Origin: Thaumasiovibrio sp043421945 | GTDB taxonomy: Bacteria; Pseudomonadota; Gammaproteobacteria; Enterobacterales; Vibrionaceae | Reading direction: 5' to 3' | Length of the DNA: 64,000 nucleotides | Assembly (NCBI GenBank): GCA_043421945.1 | Contig: JBHOGO010000004.1 | Location: 56,313-120,312, forward strand | Shown here: positions 44,528-51,253 of the stretch, piece after piece | Numbering within the stretch: position 1 is the first letter of the stretch | How the letters are laid out: each line of letters begins with the position of its first letter | Made by a program: the position numbers and the translations under genes | Notes under the pieces: generated by a model | Told to the model about the DNA's origin: nothing | What the model saw: only the letters and a program-made list of their open reading frames with translations | Database searches by the model: none

Positions 44528-44773
44528 ATGGTTACCATTCGTTTGGCACGTCACGGTGCGAAAAAACGCCCATTTTATCAAATCGTTGTAGCTGACTCAC
44601 GTTTCAAGCGTGACGGTCGCTTCATCGAAAAAATTGGTTTCTTCAACCCACTAGCACGTGGTCAAGAAGAGCGTCTACGTCTAGACCTAGACCGCGTTAA
44701 CCATTGGGTTGGCGAAGGTGCGACAGTTTCTGACCGTGCCGCTAAACTAATCAAAGACGCTTCTAAAGCATAA
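44528..44773 (+). CDS. rpsP: 30S ribosomal protein bS16
   Basis: bS16 is a small-subunit assembly protein of 81 aa with the family start MVTIRLARHGAKKRPFYQIV and IGFFNPLARGQEERLRLDL. It is the first gene of the classic rpsP-rimM-trmD-rplS operon, with AGAGGACG as ribosome site. Confidence 0.97.
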   Translation: MVTIRLARHGAKKRPFYQIVVADSRFKRDGRFIEKIGFFNPLARGQEERLRLDLDRVNHWVGEGATVSDRAAKLIKDASKA

Positions 44774-44783
44774 TTGATTGGTT

Positions 44784-45320
44784 ATGGAAAATATGAGCAA
44801 GCAAGAACTTGTTGTAGTCGGCAAACTAGGTGCCACTTATGGTATCCGCGGCTGGCTCAAGATTTTTTCCTACACAGAAGAAGCCGAAAACATATTTAGC
44901 TACAAACCATGGTCAGTAAATGTCCATGGCGAGTACAAAACGTTTTCTGTTGAGAGCTGGAAACGTCACGGAAAAGGCTGGGTGGTAAAGCTAGAAGGGT
45001 TAGAGGTCCGCGAGGAAGCTCAACTGTTCACTAATGCTGAAATCGCCGTTCCTAGCGATGCATTGCCGGCGCTGTCGAATGAAGAATTCTACTGGCGCGA
45101 GCTGTTTGGTATGTCTGTAGTAACCTCTAAAGGTTACGATTTGGGTAAGGTCATTGACGTTCTCGAAACAGGCTCAAACGATGTATTGGTAGTGAAAGCT
45201 AATCTGAAAGACGCTTTTGGCCAGAAGGAACGATTAATTCCGTTCCTCGATGAGCAGGTCATCAAGATGATTGATCGCACTGCTCAACGGATCGAAGTTG
45301 ACTGGGATCCTGAGTTTTAA
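44784..45320 (+). CDS. rimM: Ribosome maturation factor RimM
   Basis: RimM binds bS16-uS19-region 16S rRNA and assists 30S head assembly. The ATG at 44784 (MENMSKQELVVVGKLGATYG) gives 178 aa. An ATG at 44793 is nearly as good, with GGAA just before it, and a TTG at 44778 is less likely. The RimM N-domain has GKLGATYGIRGWLKIFSYTE. The PRC-barrel C-domain contains YWRELFGMSVVT and LIPFLDEQVIKMID, ending in the conserved IEVDWDPEF. Confidence 0.95.
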   Translation: MENMSKQELVVVGKLGATYGIRGWLKIFSYTEEAENIFSYKPWSVNVHGEYKTFSVESWKRHGKGWVVKLEGLEVREEAQLFTNAEIAVPSDALPALSNEEFYWRELFGMSVVTSKGYDLGKVIDVLETGSNDVLVVKANLKDAFGQKERLIPFLDEQVIKMIDRTAQRIEVDWDPEF

Positions 45321-45344
45321 CCCCGGTAAGTTAGGAACGAACAA

Positions 45345-46088
45345 ATGAAGGTTGGCGTAATTAGCCTGTTCCCGGACATGTTCGAGGCCATTACCAATTT
45401 TGGGGTAACGGGCCAGGCGGTGAAAAAAGGCCTTTTGTCACTCAATACATGGAATCCTCGTGATTTCACGTATGACAAACATCGAACGGTTGATGATAAA
45501 CCATACGGTGGCGGACCTGGGATGCTAATGATGGTGGAGCCTTTGCGCGAAGCGATTCATTCAGCAAAACAGCATGTAGGTGAAACGGCTAAGGTGATCT
45601 ATCTTTCACCTCAAGGCAGAAAGCTTGATCAAGCGGGCGTTGAGGAGTTGGCAACAAATGAGAATTTAATTCTGGTTTGTGGCCGATACGAAGGAATAGA
45701 TGAGCGCATTATTCAACAAGAGATCGACGAAGAGTGGTCTATTGGCGATTTTGTGCTAACAGGTGGTGAACTACCTGCCATGACTTTAATTGATGCAGTG
45801 GTGCGTTTTGTACCCGGTGTCCTTGGAGATATGGCTTCAGCAGAAGAAGATTCTTTTGCTAATGGGTTATTAGATCATCCGCACTACACCCGTCCGGAGA
45901 GCTTAGACGGTGAGACTGTTCCTGCAGTACTCCTATCAGGCAATCATAAGGACATTAGTCGCTGGCGACTAAAACAGTCGTTGGGCCGCACTTGGTTGCG
46001 AAGACCAGAGCTCCTGGAAAACCTAGCTCTGACTGACGATCAGGAATTATTACTCGGAGAGTTCATTCGTGAACACCGCAGTAGATAA
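45345..46088 (+). CDS. trmD: tRNA (guanine-37-N1)-methyltransferase TrmD
   Basis: TrmD makes m1G37 next to the anticodon, which prevents +1 frameshifting. It has 247 aa. It shows the SPOUT start MKVGVISLFPDMFEAI, GGGPGMLMMVEPLREAI, the SAM knot IYLSPQGRKLDQ and LVCGRYEGIDERII, and the tRNA-binding block WSIGDFVLTGGELPAMTLID. It lies between rimM and rplS. Confidence 0.97.
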   Translation: MKVGVISLFPDMFEAITNFGVTGQAVKKGLLSLNTWNPRDFTYDKHRTVDDKPYGGGPGMLMMVEPLREAIHSAKQHVGETAKVIYLSPQGRKLDQAGVEELATNENLILVCGRYEGIDERIIQQEIDEEWSIGDFVLTGGELPAMTLIDAVVRFVPGVLGDMASAEEDSFANGLLDHPHYTRPESLDGETVPAVLLSGNHKDISRWRLKQSLGRTWLRRPELLENLALTDDQELLLGEFIREHRSR

Positions 46089-46128
46089 TCAAATTAACTA
46101 GTATCAGTTTATTCTAGGGTATAGAACA

Positions 46129-46479
46129 ATGAGCAACATCATTAAGCAGCTCGAAGATGAGCAACTAAAACAAGATATTCCTACTTTTGCACCTGGTGAC
46201 ACTGTTGTCGTTCAGGTTAAAGTAAAAGAAGGTGACCGTGAGCGTCTACAGGCGTTCGAAGGTGTGGTTATCGCTAAGCGTAACCGTGGCCTGCACTCTG
46301 CATTCACTGTTCGTAAGATCTCGAACGGCGAAGGTGTAGAGCGTGCATTCCAAACTCACTCACCAATGGTTGACAGCATTACTGTTAAGCGTCGTGGTGC
46401 AGTTCGTCGTGCCAAACTGTACTACCTACGTGAGCGTTCTGGTAAATCAGCGCGTATCCGTGAGAAGCTTTCTAAGTAA
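46129..46479 (+). CDS. rplS: 50S ribosomal protein bL19
   Basis: bL19 lies at the 30S-50S interface. It has 116 aa (E. coli 115) with the hallmarks FAPGDTVVVQVKVKEGDRER, LQAFEGVVIAKRNRGLHSAF and the C-terminal RRAKLYYLRERSGKSARIRE. It is the last gene of the operon and is followed by a strong terminator. Confidence 0.97.
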   Translation: MSNIIKQLEDEQLKQDIPTFAPGDTVVVQVKVKEGDRERLQAFEGVVIAKRNRGLHSAFTVRKISNGEGVERAFQTHSPMVDSITVKRRGAVRRAKLYYLRERSGKSARIREKLSK

Positions 46480-46506
46480 TCGTTTTACGATTATAAAGCT
46501 TAAAGA

Positions 46507-46533
46507 ACCCGCCTCAATGAGGCGGGTTTTTTT
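46507..46533 (+). terminator. Terminator after rplS
   Basis: Nine-base arms ACCCGCCTC (46507-46515) and GAGGCGGGT (46519-46527) with loop AAT are followed by seven T. Confidence 0.93.
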
Positions 46534-46865
46534 ATGCCTGTTATTTGATGTCTTAGCGTGTCACTCGACCATTCATACAGTGGCTACTTACGAAACTTTT
46601 GAGTGTTCATATTGTGCTATTCAGAGGTATGTGCAGCCTTTTAAGCAAAAGGTACATGGTAGGCATAAAGCTTATAAAGCTGTACATGGGGCGTTACGTA
46701 TTTAATATCAATGACTTAATGAGTGCGCTATTTACGGCACCATCTATAGGTACTGCAAAAAGGTTCACAGGTATTAATTTGCTGTACAGTATAATGCGGT
46801 GCAGTGTAATGCTATGTGGCGTCGTTTTAGTGAGGTGCTGGTTATTGAGGTGTTATTTAGATACG
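46534..46865. other. Non-coding stretch between rplS and the orphan lipoprotein gene
   Basis: About 330 bases with no supported gene. Open frames here lack a ribosome site and recognisable motifs. The base composition looks more AT-rich than the ribosomal operon to the left, and it forms the left flank of the accessory island. Confidence 0.5.
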
Positions 46866-46867
46866 AA

Positions 46868-46892
46868 AAAGCCAGCTAATAGAGCTGGCTTT
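46868..46892 (-). terminator. Terminator of the orphan lipoprotein gene
   Basis: Ten-base arms AAAGCCAGCT (46868-46877) and AGCTGGCTTT (46883-46892) are followed, on the minus strand, by further T bases. Confidence 0.85.
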
Positions 46893-46919
46893 GTGGTTTA
46901 GTCTTTGATATTTAAATCA

Positions 46920-48221
46920 TTACTTTGAGCGAGACCATGGGAAGTCAAAATCAGGAAGGTCGATATCTAATCCTTCCCAAACTGGCATCACAAAGGTCTT
47001 ATCTGCATTTTCGATTTGAGTGTAGATCTCTTCTGCATTGTTTACTGGCTGCATTGCATCCCAGTAACCCGCGTATTGTCCTGCTGATTTGAACTCAGTT
47101 ATATAAACATATTGCTCAAAATCTGACAATTCAGGCTGCTTAATAACAGAAGGAACGGCAGCTTGGTTGTTGTTTGCTGCAGCATAAACAGTATGCTCTA
47201 CGTTCTCGTACTTTCGTTCAATTTCGATAAGTTGTGGTTTGAGACCATTAGTCGAGTATTGAATGATATTCCCATCTGTGCTTTCTTGTACAAATGCATT
47301 TTCTGCTAGTTTTGGTAACTTGAGCTCATTTTGATCTGTATTTACTTGGTGGCCATATACAAAGCCATTCAATAGAACATGCTCAACAGAAGCGTGATGT
47401 GCCGTATATGACTGATTAGCTATAGAAGGGTAAGAGTTTGATTTCTCACCAGGTAGTAGTAATGAAAAATAATTTTCTAGATAGTAAGACCCATCAATAA
47501 GGTACTCTACCTCAATGCTAGAAGCGTATGCATCGGTTGAAGTGGTCACTTTATTGTCGATTGATAGCAGGTCATTTCGGTCAAACTTGTAAACACCACC
47601 ATCAATTAGGTTTTCGCGACTGATAAACGCATAGTTCACCAGTGCACCTTCTTCATCATCATTGCGAGTTAGAAGTAGGATACCTGGTTGGTCTGCGTAG
47701 AGAGTTATGTCACCAGCATTATTATATGGAACTGTTTCTAAGCCTTCGATATGCTTAAGTGTAACAGTAATAGGCGCAGCTTCATTCTCTTGGTCAATTA
47801 CCTGACAGTTAGTTAGGCTGTCAGTATCAGCATAGTTATTGATCTCAATAGTACTGTTAACAGTCACAAGCTCTTTTTGAATCGACTCTACACGTGTGAA
47901 CCCGTTATTATCAATGCTTGATTGGTATGGATTAACCGTGAAGTAGTGATTTGCAGGAATTTGAGAAGTATTAATCTTTCCGTCTGAGTTAGTCAGGATT
48001 GTATTAGCATAGTCGCCATTTTCATCATGAATAAGCACTTCAAGGTTTGGAATATTACATACAAGATCTTTTTCAGGCTGTTCCACCGGAGATACATTAC
48101 GCGTTACATCTGCTGTGAACGTGATTGTCTTCGTATTGTTAACTGGAGAGTTATCATCAGATGAATTACAACCTGCCAGTAATGCAGCACCGATAAAAAG
48201 GGTTATAGTTTTGATTTTCAT
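46920..48221 (-). CDS. Orphan putative lipoprotein, unknown function
   Basis: I do not recognise this 433-aa protein. It has a clear lipoprotein signal (MKIKTITLFIGAALLAGCNS; C18), so it is probably an outer-membrane or periplasmic lipoprotein. The mature part is acidic and Asn/Asp-rich. Residues about 35-110 (LEVLIHDENGDYANTILTNS followed by a spaced GKI) look like a beta-sandwich of the carboxypeptidase-regulatory/SpaA type, a guess from pattern only. Two cysteines (C55 and C139 region) could form a disulfide. The C-terminus is aromatic and acidic (GLDIDLPDFDFPWSRSK). It is monocistronic, has its own terminator, and sits in AT-rich flanks between core genes, which suggests acquisition. The start has GAGG 5 bases upstream. 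Confidence 0.8.
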   Translation of the reverse strand: MKIKTITLFIGAALLAGCNSSDDNSPVNNTKTITFTADVTRNVSPVEQPEKDLVCNIPNLEVLIHDENGDYANTILTNSDGKINTSQIPANHYFTVNPYQSSIDNNGFTRVESIQKELVTVNSTIEINNYADTDSLTNCQVIDQENEAAPITVTLKHIEGLETVPYNNAGDITLYADQPGILLLTRNDDEEGALVNYAFISRENLIDGGVYKFDRNDLLSIDNKVTTSTDAYASSIEVEYLIDGSYYLENYFSLLLPGEKSNSYPSIANQSYTAHHASVEHVLLNGFVYGHQVNTDQNELKLPKLAENAFVQESTDGNIIQYSTNGLKPQLIEIERKYENVEHTVYAAANNNQAAVPSVIKQPELSDFEQYVYITEFKSAGQYAGYWDAMQPVNNAEEIYTQIENADKTFVMPVWEGLDIDLPDFDFPWSRSK

Positions 48222-48736
48222 TTTAGCCTCACTGATTAAATTTTGATGCTATTTATATCAAATCTATGTGAGACATACTCATTCTGAAGTTTTTTCTGTG
48301 TAACTAATTGTTCTCAAAAGGTTTTGTTTTTTTGTTGCAAGGTTTTTCTCTTTGGTTTTATTTATGTTGGTTTACATGATATCAATGGTTGATAAGTGAT
48401 CAATAAGAGCTAAGTTATTATAAGAATATTGTTTTTTTGATTTTATGGTTATCTAGAATAATTTTATTGTAATGTGCATCACTAACAGTAATCAGTTGTT
48501 TGTATGTTAATATTCATATTTTGAAATAATTTATTCTCCATGCATTATGCTTTGGAAGCATTTAGTGAGTATTAGGGGGTTTATATACTGAATAACTTTA
48601 AGCAACCATTCTATGGGGTGGTAAATTAAAGCCAGATGAAAGTGTTTAGAGTACCCAGTGCGAATATTCTGCATTGCTAATGAGGGGAAACTATACTTAA
48701 AGCTTGTAGTTTAAAGTTAATTTACTCTTAATATAG
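48222..48736. other. AT-rich intergenic region upstream of the orphan lipoprotein gene
   Basis: About 515 bases are strikingly AT-rich with many T and A runs. They must hold the promoter of the minus-strand lipoprotein gene. No coding sequence or RNA gene was recognised. The composition is of the kind bound by H-NS-like silencers (inference). Confidence 0.55.
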
Positions 48737-48760
48737 AAAACCAGCCAAGCGGCTGGTTTT
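48737..48760 (-). terminator. Terminator of the cstA-like gene
   Basis: Ten-base arms AAAACCAGCC (48737-48746) and GGCTGGTTTT (48751-48760) with loop AAGC suit a minus-strand transcript ending in TTTT. Confidence 0.85.
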
Positions 48761-48815
48761 GTGGTCTTTAAGCTTTGTCTCTCATCGAGAACGTGTCTTA
48801 AGAAATAGGAGTGGG

Positions 48816-50288
48816 TTAAGCTTCTTTCGCTTCACCTGCTTCATCTTCTGGTTCACCGATACCTTTGAATTTGGTAATCATTAGACCGAGTACTGTTGTT
48901 GCGACAGCGATACCAGCCACTGTCGATAGGGTCATTGGTAGTCCAAAGCCTAATGTACTGTCATTGAGGATGTAAGTGACAACCACTGTGCTCATGAATA
49001 CTGCAGGTACAGATGTGATCCAGTGTAGTTTGTTGTGGCGTAGCAGGAATGCAGTCGCAGTCCAAAGCATCATTACCGCAGTCAGTTGGTTAGCAAAACC
49101 GAAGTAGCGCCAGATGATTTGGAAGTCAACTTGGGTCAGGATACCACCAATGAGGAATAGTGGTGCTGCGATAATAAGACGGTTCTTGATTTGTTTTTGA
49201 TCCATGTTGAAGTATTCAGCAAGGATTAGACGGCTTGAACGGAATGCCGTGTCACCAGAGGTAATAGGTAGGATGACCACACCTAGGAATGCAATGATAC
49301 CACCGACAACGCCAAGAAGACCGAATGATGCAGAGTAAACAACGTTACCAGGCCCACCATCAGCAATTGCTTTGCCAAGATCTTTTAGCTCTCCACCAAA
49401 GAATGTTAATGCAATCGTACACCAGATTAGCGCAATGATGCCTTCACCGATCATTGCTCCATAGAAGACAAAACGACCGTTTTTCTCGTTTTCCATGCAA
49501 CGTGCCATGAGTGGTGATTGAGTCGCGTGGAAGCCTGAAATCGCACCACAAGCGATAGTGATGAAGAGCGCAGGCCATAGTGGCATGTCGTTCGGGTTTA
49601 GGTTTGTCATGAAGTCTGACGCAGTAAAGCCACTAAGAATAGTATATTCACTTGAAACCACGATAGCGCTTAACAGGCCCACAGACATGAATATTAGTAG
49701 TGCACCAAACAGCGGATAGAAACGGCCGATGATCTTGTCTACAGGAACAATGGTTGCCACCACGTAGTAAGCAAAAATAATAGCGACCATCGTACCCATA
49801 GAGACAGTCATTGAACTTTGCTCGTTCACTAGGTTGGTGATCATACCTGCAGGTGCTGAAACGAATACTACGCCGACGAGTAGCAACAACACGAGAGCAA
49901 AAATATTCATAAAGTGTTTTGCGCCGTTGCCTAAATAGCGACCGGTGAGGGTAGGTACAGATGCACCACCATTACGGACAGATAGCATCCCTGAGAAGTA
50001 ATCGTGTGTTGCACCAGCGAAGATACAGCCAAATACAATCCAGAGCATCGCAGCAGGACCATATAGTGCACCGAGGATAGGGCCGAAGATTGGGCCAACA
50101 CCAGCAATGTTCAGAAGTTGTACAAGGTACACTTTGCCATTTGACATAGGTACGTAGTCAACGCCGTCCGTTTTAGTGTGGGCAGGGGTTTGGCGGTTTT
50201 CATTGATGCCAAAAACACGCTCAACAAAACTACCATAAATAAAGTAGCCGCCGATAAGTGTAGCAACACAGAGTAGGAACCAGGTCAT
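48816..50288 (-). CDS. cstA: CstA-family carbon-starvation/pyruvate transporter
   Basis: This peptide/pyruvate transporter family includes E. coli CstA and BtsT (YjiY). It has 490 aa, shorter than the roughly 700 of E. coli CstA, and this is the short vibrio form. About 13 hydrophobic segments are visible. Signature stretches are VQLLNIAGVGPIFGPILGAL, FGCIFAGATHDYFSGMLSVR, SGFHATQSPLMARC and VVILPITSGDTAFRSSRLIL. The C-terminal tail is acidic. Downstream on the other side lies btsSR, so the likely substrate is pyruvate. Its promoter region carries three BtsR-like direct repeats and CRP-like sites. Confidence 0.9.
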   Translation of the reverse strand: MTWFLLCVATLIGGYFIYGSFVERVFGINENRQTPAHTKTDGVDYVPMSNGKVYLVQLLNIAGVGPIFGPILGALYGPAAMLWIVFGCIFAGATHDYFSGMLSVRNGGASVPTLTGRYLGNGAKHFMNIFALVLLLLVGVVFVSAPAGMITNLVNEQSSMTVSMGTMVAIIFAYYVVATIVPVDKIIGRFYPLFGALLIFMSVGLLSAIVVSSEYTILSGFTASDFMTNLNPNDMPLWPALFITIACGAISGFHATQSPLMARCMENEKNGRFVFYGAMIGEGIIALIWCTIALTFFGGELKDLGKAIADGGPGNVVYSASFGLLGVVGGIIAFLGVVILPITSGDTAFRSSRLILAEYFNMDQKQIKNRLIIAAPLFLIGGILTQVDFQIIWRYFGFANQLTAVMMLWTATAFLLRHNKLHWITSVPAVFMSTVVVTYILNDSTLGFGLPMTLSTVAGIAVATTVLGLMITKFKGIGEPEDEAGEAKEA

Positions 50289-50375
50289 TGCTCTATCCTT
50301 TCGATATTCACAGGTTAATTTTAAAGTCTGCTGTTATCTTACCTCGTTATTTCCGATGTTCACCCAAGGAATAGC

Positions 50376-50423
50376 CGAGTGGTTGGATAGCAGGTTGAGT
50401 GGTCGAAATAGAGATTAAGTGGT
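50376..50423 (-). promoter_or_regulatory. Three 20-bp-spaced direct repeats, probable BtsR (LytTR) binding sites of cstA
   Basis: On the minus strand the 8-mers are ACCACTTA (50416-50423), ACCACTCA (50396-50403) and ACCACTCG (50376-50383). Start-to-start spacing is exactly 20 bp twice. They lie about 90-135 bp before the cstA start. A possible -10, TAAGAT, is at 50336-50341 on the minus strand with no good -35, which fits an activator-dependent promoter. Confidence 0.7.
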
Positions 50424-50440
50424 TCAGGGAAGGTTCAGGA

Positions 50441-50481
50441 TGTGATCGCGGTCATTAAATTGAAGTGTGATCCCCCTCAAA
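50441..50481. promoter_or_regulatory. Two CRP-like sites upstream of cstA
   Basis: TGTGA-N6-TCATT lies at 50441-50456 and TGTGA-N6-TCAAA at 50466-50481, compared with the consensus TGTGA-N6-TCACA. The second matches 9 of 10 defined bases. They lie 25 bp apart, just upstream of the direct repeats. Confidence 0.45.
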
Positions 50482-50519
50482 TATTTATTATGTAACAATA
50501 ACTTACTTAATTTGAGGGG
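50473..50519. repeat. Perfect 10-bp inverted repeat between btsR and cstA
   Basis: CCCCTCAAAT (50473-50482) and ATTTGAGGGG (50510-50519) are separated by 27 AT-rich bases. It lies about 20 bases after the btsR stop. It could terminate btsR but has no T-run on that strand, and its left arm overlaps a CRP-like site. Confidence 0.6.
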
Positions 50520-50539
50520 TGGGAATTGTTGGTGGGCTG

Positions 50540-51253
50540 TTAATTATGAAGGCCTAAGAGGTCCTTGAGTGGTTTAAGGTAGCGGCGACTGATTGGGATT
50601 TGGTGGCCTGATGGGGTCACCACTTCTGCTAGACCATTCTCTAATAAACGTACTTCTCGAATCTGTTTGGGGTTGACTAAATACTGGCGGTGGCAGCGAA
50701 AGAGTGTTGTTCGATCTTCGAGTGTTTTTAGCGTTAGCTGCGTAGCAGATTGCTGTGACGCAGTGTAGACCGTTACGCCACTAAGACCGCTATTCACGTA
50801 TTCAATCTCTGCTGTAGGAATGATTAAAATACGGTTTAAACCGCTACAAGGGATCTGCTCTAAGGATTCCTGTACCAATGGTGTGATATCTTGGTGGGCA
50901 CTGCGTTTTAGCTTTTCGATAGTTTTGTGTAAGCGCTGTTCATCCAGTGGTTTTAATAGGTAGTCAAAGGCATTTTCTTCAAAGGCTTTTATGGCGAAAT
51001 CATCATATGCCGTGACAAATACCACCTTAGGCATCGTGTCTGGGTCCATCATACTCAGTAATTCAATACCAGTGACTTGTGGCATTTGAATATCAAGAAA
51101 CACGACATCAGGCTTGAGTTGGTGGATTTTTTTTAGTGCATCAATCGCGTTATTACTTTGTCCAATGACTTCCACTTCGTTGGTTTGTACTAGCAAATCA
51201 ATCAGCTCTTCGCGAGCAAAGAGTTCATCATCAACGATAAGGGCTGAAATCAT
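50540..51253 (-). CDS. btsR: LytTR-type response regulator BtsR
   Basis: The start ATG at 51253 (MISALIVDDELFAREELIDL) gives 237 aa. An upstream in-frame ATG lies inside btsS. The receiver domain has acidic D8, D9 and phospho-acceptor D54 (VVFLDIQMPQ). The C-terminal LytTR DNA-binding domain (about 135-237) includes LFRCHRQYLVNPKQIREV and the basic RRYLKPLKDLL end. It overlaps btsS by ATGA. In E. coli BtsSR (YehUT) senses pyruvate and activates the CstA-family transporter gene btsT. Here that type of transporter gene is the immediate neighbour. Confidence 0.92.
   Translation of the reverse strand: MISALIVDDELFAREELIDLLVQTNEVEVIGQSNNAIDALKKIHQLKPDVVFLDIQMPQVTGIELLSMMDPDTMPKVVFVTAYDDFAIKAFEENAFDYLLKPLDEQRLHKTIEKLKRSAHQDITPLVQESLEQIPCSGLNRILIIPTAEIEYVNSGLSGVTVYTASQQSATQLTLKTLEDRTTLFRCHRQYLVNPKQIREVRLLENGLAEVVTPSGHQIPISRRYLKPLKDLLGLHN

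Noticed and set aside
44389..44595. A 68-codon frame between ffh and rpsP beginning MGKGIGEKIAKA
   Set aside because: It crosses the ffh-rpsP terminator-like hairpin and runs into rpsP in another frame; no ribosome site.
46599..46901. A 100-codon plus-strand frame between rplS and the orphan lipoprotein gene
   Set aside because: No ribosome site or motif, Cys/Val/Leu-rich in a way typical of random frames, and it runs through the opposite gene's terminator.
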